64,000 nt of DNA. Source: Streptomyces sp. Root431. GTDB taxonomy: Bacteria > Actinomycetota > Actinomycetes > Streptomycetales > Streptomycetaceae. The stretch is from assembly GCF_001426585.1 (NCBI RefSeq), contig NZ_LMEI01000009.1:844247-908246 (forward strand). Reading direction: 5' to 3'. A program made the position numbers and the translations under genes. The notes below the pieces were generated by a model, which made no database searches, was not told the origin of the DNA, and was given only the letters and a program-made list of their open reading frames with translations. Below, piece after piece: positions 24,508 to 32,830 of this stretch; position 1 is the stretch's first letter, and each line of letters starts with the position of its first letter.

Positions 24508-25797
24508 ATGTCCCGTTCACGACGCGATCCCGCACGCACGCCGCTGCGCGCCCCCCATCCCGTATCCACCCTGCTGCGCGCGCCCCGCTCCGTACCCGCC
24601 GCGCTGCGCGGCCGGCCGCTCGCCGCCGCCCTCCTCACGGCGGCCGCCGCCCTCACCGCCGTACCGGCCCTTGCCCCCGCCGCGACCGCCAACGAAGGGA
24701 ACCCGACCGTACTGAGCTGGGGCGCGGGCCGCACCGGCCAGCTCGGCAACGGCACCCTGACCGACAGCCTCAGCCCGTCCTCCGTCACCAGCCTCTTCCG
24801 CGGCGACGTCGACCAGGTCTCGGCGGGCGGCACCTCCTCGTCCGACTCCTTCGTCCTCGCCCGGACGGACAAGACGGTCAAGTCCTGGGGCCACAACTCC
24901 TCGGGCCAGCTCGGCAACGGCGGCAACAGCAACCAGGCCGTGCCCACCACCGTCCCCCGCCTCGACAACATCGAGGACATCGCGGCCGGCGGACAGCACG
25001 CCCTCGCCCTCAACAGCTCCGGCCAGGTCTTCTCCTGGGGGGACAACTCCTACGGCCAGCTCGGCAACAACCGCACGGGCGACAGCCGGACCGTCCCCGA
25101 CCGCGTCCAGGGCATGCCCAGGGTCAAGCAGATCTCGGCCGGCTGCGACTTCAGCCTCGCCCTCCTGGAGAACGGCAAGGTGTACGCCTGGGGCCGCGGC
25201 ATCCACGGCCAGCTCGGCACCGGCAACCGCGCCACCAGCTCCGTACCCCGGCAGGTGGTGGGCCTGGAGAACATCGCGCAGATCGACGCCGGCTGCCACC
25301 ACGCCCTCGCGCTGACCGCCGACGACACGGTCAAGGCCTGGGGCTACAACCTCTACGGCCAGCTCGGCAACTCCTCCACCAAGTCCTCGACCCTCCCCGT
25401 CGACGTCGACTGGATCGAGGGGGTCTCCGACATCGAGGCGGGCGCCCACCACAACTACGTGAAGACGAGCGACAGCCACGTCTGGGGCTGGGGCAACAAC
25501 CAGTACGGCCAGCTCCTGGAGTCCGACGAGGCCTTCGACGCCAACGTCTCCCGCACCAACCGCACGGCCCCCGTCGAGATCCCGCGCCTGCAAGGAGTCC
25601 AGCACCTCGCGGCCGGCGCCCGGCACGGCGTCGCGGTCACCGCGGACGACGTCTTCACCTGGGGCCACAACGGCGAGGGCCAGCTCGGCAACGGCACGAC
25701 GGTCTCGCGGTACGAGTCGGTGAAGATCCTCAACCAGGGCTCGGCGATCAAGGCGGTGGCCGTCTCCCTGGGCGGCAACACGACGTACGCGTACTGA
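24508..25797 (+). CDS. secreted RCC1-repeat propeller protein 1
   Basis: 429 residues. The ATG at 24508 has AGGAGAG upstream; an earlier in-frame ATG would give an unlikely 78-residue leader. A long basic n-region and hydrophobic core give a signal peptide ending around PAATANEG. Seven RCC1 units follow, each with a core like VKSWGHNSSGQLGNG, enough for a closed seven-bladed beta-propeller. The protein ends TTYAY. RCC1 propellers act in protein binding; no enzymatic motif is seen. First of three tandem paralogues; the next gene starts 13 nt later. Confidence 0.9.
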   Translation: MSRSRRDPARTPLRAPHPVSTLLRAPRSVPAALRGRPLAAALLTAAAALTAVPALAPAATANEGNPTVLSWGAGRTGQLGNGTLTDSLSPSSVTSLFRGDVDQVSAGGTSSSDSFVLARTDKTVKSWGHNSSGQLGNGGNSNQAVPTTVPRLDNIEDIAAGGQHALALNSSGQVFSWGDNSYGQLGNNRTGDSRTVPDRVQGMPRVKQISAGCDFSLALLENGKVYAWGRGIHGQLGTGNRATSSVPRQVVGLENIAQIDAGCHHALALTADDTVKAWGYNLYGQLGNSSTKSSTLPVDVDWIEGVSDIEAGAHHNYVKTSDSHVWGWGNNQYGQLLESDEAFDANVSRTNRTAPVEIPRLQGVQHLAAGARHGVAVTADDVFTWGHNGEGQLGNGTTVSRYESVKILNQGSAIKAVAVSLGGNTTYAY

Positions 25798-25810
25798 GCG
25801 GGGTGCTCCC

Positions 25811-26977
25811 ATGACGTACCCGTACGTACGGGCTGTCGCCGCCGCCCTCGTGCTCCTCGCCCTCGCCGGGCCCGCCCCGGCCCACGCCGAAACCCGGGAC
25901 CCATGGGTGCGCGCCTGGGGCGCGAGCGGCTCCGGGCAGCTCGGCAACGGCTCCGTCCTCCCCCAGCAGACCCGGGCGGACGTCCGGAGTCTGGCCCGCG
26001 CCGACGTGCGCGAACTCGCCGCCGGGGGTGGCAACGACGGCAACGCCTTCGTGGTCGCCCTGCTGCACGACGGCACCGTCGAGTCGTGGGGCGGGAACAG
26101 CAACGGCCAGCTGGGCGACGGCAACGCCTCCGGCGGCAGCCGGCCGTTCCCTGCCGCCGTCGCCGGTCTCTCCCAGGTCTCCCAAGTCGCCGCCGGGGCC
26201 CATTTCGCCTACGCCGTGCGCGGTGGACGGGTCCTCGCCTGGGGCGCCAACGACTTCGGGCAGCACGGCAGCGGCACCGCGGACCCCAGCTCCCGCCCCG
26301 TCGCCGTCCAGAGCCTGACCAAGGTGAAGGACATCGCCGCCGGCTGCTACCACGCGGTCGCCCTGCGCGAGGACGGCACGGTCTGGACCTGGGGCCGGAA
26401 CGCCTCCGGCCAGCTCGGCATCGGCTCCACGGCCGACCAGAACACGCCGAAACGGGTACCCGGTCTCACTGACGTCGTGGAGGTCGCCGCCGGCTGCCAC
26501 CACTCGCTCGTCCGTACGGCCGACGGCACCGTCAAGGCCTGGGGCTACAACACCGACGGACAGTTGGGCAACGACAGCACCGAGCGCAGTCCGGCGCCCG
26601 TCGACGTCCTGCACCTGGCGGAGGCCGCCCGGATCTTCTCCGGCGCCTACGCCTCCTTCGCCGTCCTCGCCGACGGACAGGTACGCGCCTGGGGCTTCAA
26701 CGGCCAGGGCCAGCTCGGCGACGGCAGCACCGTCAGCCGGACCACCCCGGTGCCCGTCCCCGGTCTCGCCGGCATCACCGACCTGGCCTGCGGCTGGCGC
26801 CACACCCTCGCCGTCCTCGCCGACGGCTCCGTCCTTGCCTGGGGCGACAACTCCTCCGGTCAGCTCGGTGACGGCACCACGACCGACTCCCTCACCCCGG
26901 TCACCGCCCTGCCCCCGGGCAGCGGCACGACCCGCGTCGCGGCCTCCACCGCCTGGAAGTCCAGCTACGCCTACTGA
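25811..26977 (+). CDS. secreted RCC1-repeat propeller protein 2
   Basis: 388 residues. A short signal peptide (ends near AGPAPAHAE) leads directly into WVRAWGASGSGQLGNG, the first of seven RCC1 blades. It ends SSYAY, like its neighbours. Closer to protein 3 than to protein 1 by the shared WVRAWG start and the ADGTVKAWG blades. It starts 13 nt after protein 1 stops and ends 19 nt before protein 3 starts: a clear operon from duplication. Confidence 0.9.
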   Translation: MTYPYVRAVAAALVLLALAGPAPAHAETRDPWVRAWGASGSGQLGNGSVLPQQTRADVRSLARADVRELAAGGGNDGNAFVVALLHDGTVESWGGNSNGQLGDGNASGGSRPFPAAVAGLSQVSQVAAGAHFAYAVRGGRVLAWGANDFGQHGSGTADPSSRPVAVQSLTKVKDIAAGCYHAVALREDGTVWTWGRNASGQLGIGSTADQNTPKRVPGLTDVVEVAAGCHHSLVRTADGTVKAWGYNTDGQLGNDSTERSPAPVDVLHLAEAARIFSGAYASFAVLADGQVRAWGFNGQGQLGDGSTVSRTTPVPVPGLAGITDLACGWRHTLAVLADGSVLAWGDNSSGQLGDGTTTDSLTPVTALPPGSGTTRVAASTAWKSSYAY

Positions 26978-26996
26978 ACCCCGAAAGGTCCCACCC

Positions 26997-28208
26997 ATGT
27001 CCCCGTCCCGACGCATCACTCGCACCACCCTCCTCACCGCCCTCGCGGCGCTCACCACCCTCGCCGCCCCCTCCCTCTCCGCCCACGCCGCCGCAGGCAC
27101 CGACCCCTGGGTCCGCGCCTGGGGCGAGAACGCCCAGGGCCAGCTCGGCAACGGCAGCGTCCTCGCCCAGCAGACGCCCGCCGCCGTCACCGGCATCACC
27201 CGCGACGACGTCCGCGAGCTCTCCGGGGGCGGTGGCGGCGCCGCCGCGGCCGCCAACCCCTTCGCCGTCGCCCTCCTCAAGGACGGCACCGTCAAGAGCT
27301 GGGGTGCCAACACCACCGGCCAGCTCGGCAACGGCACCACGACCGCCCAGAGCTTCCCGGCCACCGTCGCGGGTCTCTCGGGGGTGAGCGAGGTCTCCGC
27401 CGGCCTCAACCACGTCCTCGCCGTCAAGGGCGGCCGGGTCCTCGCCTGGGGCAGCAACGCCTCGAAGCAGCTGGGCACCGGCCAGGACACCACCAACCCG
27501 TACCGGACGCCGATCCCCGTACAGAGCCTGGACCAGGTGAAGGACGTCGGCGCGGGCTGCGACTTCAGCGTGGCACTGCGCCAGGACGGCACCGTCTGGA
27601 CCTGGGGCAAGGGCGACAACGGGCGGCTCGGCACGGGCAACAACACCACGCGCGAGACCCCGCAGAAGGTCCCGGACCTGATCGACGTCGAGTCCGTATC
27701 GGTGGGCTGCGAGCACGTGATCGCCCTCACCGCCGACGGCACGGTGAAGGCCTGGGGCAAGGGCGCGGAGGGCCAGCTCGGCAACGACTCCACCACCGAC
27801 AGCAACACACCGGTGGACGTCGCCTACCTCGACGCCGTGGCCCGGATCTTCGCCACCTCGGCGTCCGCCTTCGCCGTCCTCGACGACGGCAGCCTGGCCG
27901 GCTGGGGCAAGAACACCGACCGGCAGCTCGGCGACGGCACGAACGCCAACCGCACCACCCCCGTCGTCCTGGACAACCTCACGGGCGTGCAGGACATCGC
28001 GGGCGGCGCCGACTTCACCCTGGCCGCGCTCGACGACGGCTCTGTGATCGGCTGGGGCGCCAACGCGGTCGCCCAGCTGGGCGACGGCTCCACGACCGCG
28101 CCCACCGCCAGCACCGCTCCCCCCGGGACCACCGTCGCCCTCCCGCCGGGCAGCGGCATCACCCACGTCACGACGACGAAGACCGGCAAGTCGGGCTTCG
28201 CCTACTGA
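26997..28208 (+). CDS. secreted RCC1-repeat propeller protein 3
   Basis: 403 residues from the ATG at 26997 (AAGGT upstream). Signal peptide ending near SLSAHAAAG, then WVRAWGENAQGQLGNG and six more RCC1 units; several blades have drifted (KQLG, GRLG, RQLG, AQLG in place of GQLG). It ends SGFAY. A short Gly/Ala loop (GGGGGAAAAA-like) interrupts blade 1. Last gene of the RCC1 operon, followed by a terminator. Confidence 0.9.
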   Translation: MSPSRRITRTTLLTALAALTTLAAPSLSAHAAAGTDPWVRAWGENAQGQLGNGSVLAQQTPAAVTGITRDDVRELSGGGGGAAAAANPFAVALLKDGTVKSWGANTTGQLGNGTTTAQSFPATVAGLSGVSEVSAGLNHVLAVKGGRVLAWGSNASKQLGTGQDTTNPYRTPIPVQSLDQVKDVGAGCDFSVALRQDGTVWTWGKGDNGRLGTGNNTTRETPQKVPDLIDVESVSVGCEHVIALTADGTVKAWGKGAEGQLGNDSTTDSNTPVDVAYLDAVARIFATSASAFAVLDDGSLAGWGKNTDRQLGDGTNANRTTPVVLDNLTGVQDIAGGADFTLAALDDGSVIGWGANAVAQLGDGSTTAPTASTAPPGTTVALPPGSGITHVTTTKTGKSGFAY

Positions 28209-28231
28209 CACCGGCCGGAGGCCGATCCGGC

Positions 28232-28265
28232 TTCGCGCGGGGGCCCTCGCCGGCCCCCGCGCGAA
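28232..28265 (+). terminator. hairpin terminator after the RCC1 operon
   Basis: A perfect 14-bp stem (28232-28245 with 28252-28265) and 6-nt loop, 24 nt after the third RCC1 stop codon. Confidence 0.85.
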
Positions 28266-28322
28266 TGCCTCACACCCGCCGTCCCTGGCCAGCGGCGGCG
28301 GTGAGCTGGCAGGATCGCCCCC

Positions 28323-29321
28323 ATGCTCGCCTCGCTCTCCCGTGCCGCCCGCCGCCGCCTCCTGGCGCTCTCGGCCGCGCTGCTCGCGGTGTGCGGGGTG
28401 CTCGTGTGGTGGCTGGTTCCCTTCGGCTCACCCGTCCCGAGCGGCTCGGTCACCTTCAGTACGGGTGTGCCCACCGGCGTCTACCAGCGGTACGGAAAGC
28501 TCCTCAAGGAGGCCCTCGCCGAGGACCTCCCGGAGGTGTCGATAGAGCTCACGGACAGTGAGGGATCCCAGCAGAACCTGGCCCGCGTGGCCTCGGGCGA
28601 AGCGGACTTCACCATCGCGACGGCCGACGCCGTGGCCCAGTACCAGCGCGAGCGCAAGCCGGGCTTCGAGCGGCTGCGCGGCTGCGCCCGGCTGTACGAC
28701 GACTACGTCCAGCTCGTCGTACGGAAGGGCTCGTCGCTCCGGAAGGTGCGGGACCTGCGCGGGCTCCGGGTCGGCGTCGGCCAGCCGGGGTCCGGCGTGC
28801 GGCTGATCGCCGACCGGGTCCTCGCGGCGGCCGGCCTCGCGCCCGTACGGGACGTCGAAGCGGTCTCCGCGGGTATCAACACGATGCCGGGCCGCCTGGA
28901 GAGCGGCGACCTCGACGCCTTCTTCTGGTCGGGCGGGCTGCCCACCGAGGCCGTGCAGAAGCTGTCCGATCGCTTCGAGGTCCGCCTGATCCCCCTGGAC
29001 GCCACCCTCGTCGACCGGCTGCACGACGTCGGCGACTCGACCCGCCACTACCGGTCGGCGGTGATCCCGGCCGACGCGTACGCGAAGGCACAGGACGGCC
29101 AGCGGGTCGACACACTGGCCGTGGCGAACCTCCTGGTCACGACGGCCGAGGCCGATCCGGACCTGGTCGAGGGCTTCACCCGTACGGTGATCAGGAGCCG
29201 TGACGTGATCGGCAGCCAGGTCCACCCGGCCCAGCTGGTGGACCTGCGCACGGCCGTCTACACGGAACCCCTGCCCCTCCACGAGGGCGCCCGCCGGTAC
29301 TACCGGTCGGTGAAGCCGTGA
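28323..29321 (+). CDS. TAXI family solute-binding protein, membrane-anchored
   Basis: 332 residues. N-terminal membrane segment (about 12-34) without a lipobox Cys, so probably an uncleaved anchor. The mature part has the TAXI pattern: FSTGVPTGVYQRYGKLL, ELTDSEGSQQNLARV, GEADFTIATADAV, RGLRVGVGQPGSG. TAXI receptors serve TRAP transporters and several bind glutamate or glutamine, but no TRAP membrane subunits lie nearby. Next to it are GluK-GluR and the glutamate ABC importer, so it may present ligand to the sensor kinase or be an orphan receptor. A -10-like CAGGAT ends 7 nt before the ATG. Confidence 0.88.
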   Translation: MLASLSRAARRRLLALSAALLAVCGVLVWWLVPFGSPVPSGSVTFSTGVPTGVYQRYGKLLKEALAEDLPEVSIELTDSEGSQQNLARVASGEADFTIATADAVAQYQRERKPGFERLRGCARLYDDYVQLVVRKGSSLRKVRDLRGLRVGVGQPGSGVRLIADRVLAAAGLAPVRDVEAVSAGINTMPGRLESGDLDAFFWSGGLPTEAVQKLSDRFEVRLIPLDATLVDRLHDVGDSTRHYRSAVIPADAYAKAQDGQRVDTLAVANLLVTTAEADPDLVEGFTRTVIRSRDVIGSQVHPAQLVDLRTAVYTEPLPLHEGARRYYRSVKP

Positions 29322-29341
29322 GGACCCTCCGGCCATAGCGC

Positions 29342-29445
29342 CCGGTCAGACCGCCGGTCCGGGGCCCGGTGAGACCGCCGGCCCAGCCAGGTGGGGAGAC
29401 CGCCGGCCCAGCCGAGCGGTGAGAACGCCGGCCTGGCGCTGTTGC
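29342..29445. repeat. imperfect direct repeats between TAXI and gluK
   Basis: Four imperfect copies of a 22-26 bp unit centred on GGTGAGACCGCCGGCCCAGC fill the gap between the convergent TAXI and gluK genes. Non-coding; weaker GACCGCCG copies continue towards the gluK stop. Confidence 0.65.
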
Positions 29446-29518
29446 AGCCCTGAGCCCCCGCCGGCCTGCGGCCCATCAAGGCCGCCGCCCCACCGCTCCC
29501 GCCGGTAAGACCGCCGCC

Positions 29519-30952
29519 CTAGCGCCTGGTGAGCCCGCTGCCCTGCCCGTGACGCCCCGCCGGAGCGTGCCGGGGGACGCTGACCGTCACCCGCAGGCCG
29601 TGCGGCTCGTTCGGGGCGAACGCGATGCCGCCGCCGCCCGCCGTCAGCAGGACGCGCGTGATGGAGAGACCGAGCCCCGAGCCCTTGATGTTCTGGTGCC
29701 GGCCGGAGCGCCAGAAACGGTCGCCGACGCGGCCGAGCTCGTCCTCGGTGAGGCCGGGTCCCTGGTCGGCCACGACGACGTCGACGCTCTCGCCGCCCTG
29801 GGGCATCGAGACGGAGACCGTGACCTCCTCCCCGGCCGGGGTGAACTTCAGCGCGTTGTCGATCACCGCGTCGAGGGCGCTGGAGAGGGCCACCGGGTCG
29901 GCCCACCCCGTGACCGCCCCGCACTCCCCGGTCAGCAGGACGCCCTTGTCGTCGGCGAGCGGCCGCCAGGCCGCGACCCGCTCCGCCGCGAGCGCGCCGA
30001 CGTCGGTGAGCCGCAGCTCGGCCGCCATGTGCTCGGCGAGGGCCAGGTCGAGGAGGTCGTCGAGGACCTGCGAGAGGCGCTTGCCCTCGGTCCGGACGGA
30101 GGCGATCTCCTCGTTCCCCTCGGGGAGCTCCATGGCGAGCAGCTCGATCCTCAGGAGCAGCGCGGCCAGCGGGTTGCGCAACTGGTGGGAGGCGTCGGCG
30201 ACGAAGGCCCGCTGCTGTTCGAGCGCGTCCTCGACGTTGTCGGCCATCTCGTTGAACGAGAGCGCCAGGCGCCGCAGTTCGGGCGGGCCGCCGGTCGCGG
30301 CGACCCGGGAGTTCATGCGCCCGGTGGCGATGTCGTGGGTGACGGAGTCGAGGACGCGGACCGGCCGCAGGACCCAGCCGGTGAGCCGGAAGGCGGCGCC
30401 GATGGCGACCAGCATCGCCGCGGCCTCGCCCGCGAAGATCAGCAGCCAGCCGCGCAGGATGCGGGAACGGAGCTGCCCGGTGGGCGAGTCGGTGACGACG
30501 ACGGCGACGACGTCCCCGTCCCGGACGACCGGGGAGGCGATGGTGAGCCGCGCGTCGCCCTGCCAGGGCCAGACCTGGGGCGGGTTGTGGCTGCGGCGCC
30601 CGAGCAGCGCCTCCCGGAAGGCGCGGCGGCCCTCCCCCTCGTACGGGACGACCCAGTCCTCGGGGGCGGCGGCCATGGCACGGTTGTTGCGGTAGAAGAT
30701 GCCGGCACGGATGTCGTACACGTCGTGGTAGCTGGCGAGCTCGCCGTTGAGGGTGGTGCGCCGCTCGTCGGTGCCCGGGCTACTCTCGCTGACGAACTGG
30801 GCGAGGGCGGCGAAGCGCGCGGCGTCGTCGAGCCGGTCGACGACGACCCGCTGCTGTTCGGAGGCGGCGACGCTGGCGGCGAGCGGGAAGCCGAGGGCGA
30901 GCAGGACCCCGGCCATCAGGATGATGAGCAGCGGGAGGAGTCGGGTGCGCAC
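29519..30952 (-). CDS. gluK: sensor histidine kinase GluK
   Basis: 477 residues. Two membrane segments (about 5-28 and 168-190) enclose an extracellular sensor of about 140 residues, then HAMP, HisKA with phospho-His in DASHQLRNP (H256), and HATPase_c with DQGPGL and GSGLGL motifs. It follows its response regulator gene by 18 nt. Position beside gluABCD matches the S. coelicolor GluR-GluK system that senses extracellular glutamate and controls its uptake (from memory). The C-terminus is a short Gly/His/Arg tail. Confidence 0.92.
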   Translation of the reverse strand: MRTRLLPLLIILMAGVLLALGFPLAASVAASEQQRVVVDRLDDAARFAALAQFVSESSPGTDERRTTLNGELASYHDVYDIRAGIFYRNNRAMAAAPEDWVVPYEGEGRRAFREALLGRRSHNPPQVWPWQGDARLTIASPVVRDGDVVAVVVTDSPTGQLRSRILRGWLLIFAGEAAAMLVAIGAAFRLTGWVLRPVRVLDSVTHDIATGRMNSRVAATGGPPELRRLALSFNEMADNVEDALEQQRAFVADASHQLRNPLAALLLRIELLAMELPEGNEEIASVRTEGKRLSQVLDDLLDLALAEHMAAELRLTDVGALAAERVAAWRPLADDKGVLLTGECGAVTGWADPVALSSALDAVIDNALKFTPAGEEVTVSVSMPQGGESVDVVVADQGPGLTEDELGRVGDRFWRSGRHQNIKGSGLGLSITRVLLTAGGGGIAFAPNEPHGLRVTVSVPRHAPAGRHGQGSGLTRR

Positions 30953-30970
30953 GGGTGAGCCGGCCGGGGG

Positions 30971-31687
30971 TTACGCGGCGGGGGCGACCAGGCGGTAGCC
31001 GACGCCCCGCACGGTCTCGATCAGGGCGGGCATCCGCAGCTTGGAGCGCAGGGAGGCGACGTGCACCTCCAGGGTGCGGCCGGTCCCCTCCCAACTGGTG
31101 CGCCAGACCTCGCTGATGATCTGTTCGCGGCGGAAGACGACCCCGGGGCGCTGGGCGAGGAGCGCGAGCAGGTCGAACTCCTTGCGGGTCAGGGGCACGG
31201 CCTCGCCGTCGACGCTGACCCGGCGGGTGGGCAGCTCGATGGTGACGGTGCCGAGCCGCAGCAGGGTTCCGTCGGCGGCTCCGTCGGCGCCCGCGGCCGT
31301 CTCCTCGGTCCCGGCGTTGCGCCGGCTGACGGCGTGGATGCGGGCGAGGAGTTCGCCGGTGTCGTAGGGCTTGACGACGTAGTCGTCGGCGCCGAGGTTG
31401 AGGCCGTGGATCCGGGAGCGTACGTCCCCCCGGGCCGTCACCATGATCACCGGGGTGGCGGTGAGCTTCCGGATGCGGCCGCAGACCTGGTAGCCGTCCT
31501 GGTCGGGGAGGCCGAGGTCGAGCAGGATCACCCCGTACGAGGGCCGCTCGCCCTGTGCGGTGGGCAGGACGGCCTGGAGCGCCTCCTCGCCGTTGCGGGC
31601 GTGGGTGACGGTGAAGCCGTGCCGGGCCAGGATGGCGGAGAGGGCGGCGGCGACGTGGTCGTCGTCCTCCACGAGCAGCAGTCGCAT
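30971..31687 (-). CDS. gluR: OmpR/PhoB family response regulator GluR
   Basis: 238 residues from the ATG at 31687, preceded by GGAGGAGGT; an ATG 24 nt earlier is less likely. Receiver domain with EDDD acidic pocket, phospho-Asp D57 in LLDLGLP and Lys in VVKPYD, an acidic linker (GTEETAAGADGAADG), then a winged-helix DNA-binding domain. Co-transcribed with gluK. The 304-bp region shared with gluA carries direct repeats and a palindrome suited to its binding. Confidence 0.94.
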   Translation of the reverse strand: MRLLLVEDDDHVAAALSAILARHGFTVTHARNGEEALQAVLPTAQGERPSYGVILLDLGLPDQDGYQVCGRIRKLTATPVIMVTARGDVRSRIHGLNLGADDYVVKPYDTGELLARIHAVSRRNAGTEETAAGADGAADGTLLRLGTVTIELPTRRVSVDGEAVPLTRKEFDLLALLAQRPGVVFRREQIISEVWRTSWEGTGRTLEVHVASLRSKLRMPALIETVRGVGYRLVAPAA

Positions 31688-31761
31688 GCGTACCTCCTCC
31701 GTGATCTTCAATCCGTGATCTTCATCCGCGATCTACGTTGTGCGCCGCGGCGGCTCTCTGT

Positions 31762-31779
31762 GTACCAGGTAGTACCAGG
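31762..31779. promoter_or_regulatory. direct repeats, candidate GluR binding site
   Basis: GTACCAGG occurs at 31762-31769 and 31772-31779, a 10-bp period on one helix face, the usual layout of OmpR/PhoB-type sites. It lies 75 nt upstream of gluR. Confidence 0.5.
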
Positions 31780-31785
31780 GCATGA

Positions 31786-31802
31786 ACGCCGATCATCGGC
31801 GT
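31786..31802. promoter_or_regulatory. 17-bp palindrome, candidate operator
   Basis: ACGCCGAT-C-ATCGGCGT, a perfect 8-bp inverted repeat around one base, in the middle of the gluR/gluA divergent region. The binding protein is unknown; symmetry suggests a dimeric regulator other than an OmpR-type protein. Confidence 0.45.
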
Positions 31803-31927
31803 CACAGTCAAGTCTCCCCCTGTTACACCGACGTTTCTGTTATCCACCCGGTACGCCCAGGGCGTCGCGTTCACGCAGTGTGTCCGTTTGCGACCGGATC
31901 GTTATCCTCAATTTCCGCTCAGATGTG

Positions 31928-31957
31928 ATGACGGTCGTCTCATCGGGTCTCTAGTGT
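31928..31957 (+). promoter_or_regulatory. putative gluA promoter
   Basis: ATGACG at 31928-31933 and TAGTGT at 31952-31957 with 18-bp spacing, close to the housekeeping consensus. It would give a leader of about 28 nt ending with AAGAGG before the gluA ATG. Confidence 0.5.
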
Positions 31958-31991
31958 CCTCCCCAACCGAGCAGGACGGAGCAAGAGGCCC

Positions 31992-32777
31992 ATGAGCGGA
32001 GTGTCAGTGTCCAAGGGTCCCGAGGACGCCCCGCGCGACGCGGACGACCTGGTCGTCCTGTCCGAGGTCAACAAGCACTTCGGCGCGTTGCACGTCCTCC
32101 AGGACATCGACCTGACGATCACCCGCGGCGAAGTCGTGGTCGTCATCGGGCCTTCCGGGTCCGGCAAGTCGACGCTGTGCCGAACGATCAACCGGCTGGA
32201 GAGCATCGACTCCGGCACCATCACCATCGACGGCAAGCCGCTGCCCGCAGAGGGCAAGGAACTCGCCCGACTGCGTTCCGATGTCGGCATGGTCTTCCAG
32301 TCGTTCAACCTCTTCGCGCACAAGACGGTGCTCGAGAACGTGATGCTGGGCCAGATCAAGGTCCGGAAGACGGAGAAGAAGGCCGCCGAGGCCAAGGCCC
32401 GCACCCTGCTCGACCGGGTCGGGGTGGGCACCCAGGCGGACAAGTACCCCGCGCAGCTCTCCGGTGGCCAGCAGCAGCGCGTGGCGATCGCCCGCGCGCT
32501 CGCCATGGGCCCGAAGGTCATGCTGTTCGACGAGCCGACCTCCGCGCTGGACCCCGAGATGATCAACGAGGTCCTTGAGGTCATGCAGCAACTGGCCCGC
32601 GAGGGAATGACGATGGTCGTCGTCACCCACGAGATGGGCTTCGCCCGCTCCGCGGCCAACCGCGTCGTCTTCATGGCCGACGGACGCATCGTCGAGCAGG
32701 CGTCGCCCGAGGAGTTCTTCAGCAACCCGCGCAGCGACCGGGCCAAGGACTTCCTCTCCAAGATCCTTCACCACTGA
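31992..32777 (+). CDS. gluA: glutamate ABC transporter ATP-binding protein
   Basis: 261 residues. Walker A GPSGSGKST (53-61), signature LSGGQQQR, Walker B VMLFDEPTS and the switch His in VVVTHEM are all present. It is the energising subunit of a polar amino acid uptake ABC importer (PAAT family), acting at the inner face of the membrane with GluC and GluD. An acidic 20-residue extension precedes the usual start. First gene of gluABCD. Confidence 0.96.
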   Translation: MSGVSVSKGPEDAPRDADDLVVLSEVNKHFGALHVLQDIDLTITRGEVVVVIGPSGSGKSTLCRTINRLESIDSGTITIDGKPLPAEGKELARLRSDVGMVFQSFNLFAHKTVLENVMLGQIKVRKTEKKAAEAKARTLLDRVGVGTQADKYPAQLSGGQQQRVAIARALAMGPKVMLFDEPTSALDPEMINEVLEVMQQLAREGMTMVVVTHEMGFARSAANRVVFMADGRIVEQASPEEFFSNPRSDRAKDFLSKILHH

Positions 32778-32830
32778 GCGAGTTCGGACCTATTCTTCCC
32801 AACTCACGCCTACTCAAGGGACCTTCCACC

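Larger units (their letters stand above)
31688..31991. other. gluR/gluA divergent control region
   Basis: 304 bp without a gene. It holds, in order, 10-bp-spaced direct repeats (31762-31779), a 17-bp palindrome (31786-31802), a lower-GC stretch (about 31805-31925) and the gluA promoter (31928-31957). Confidence 0.8.
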
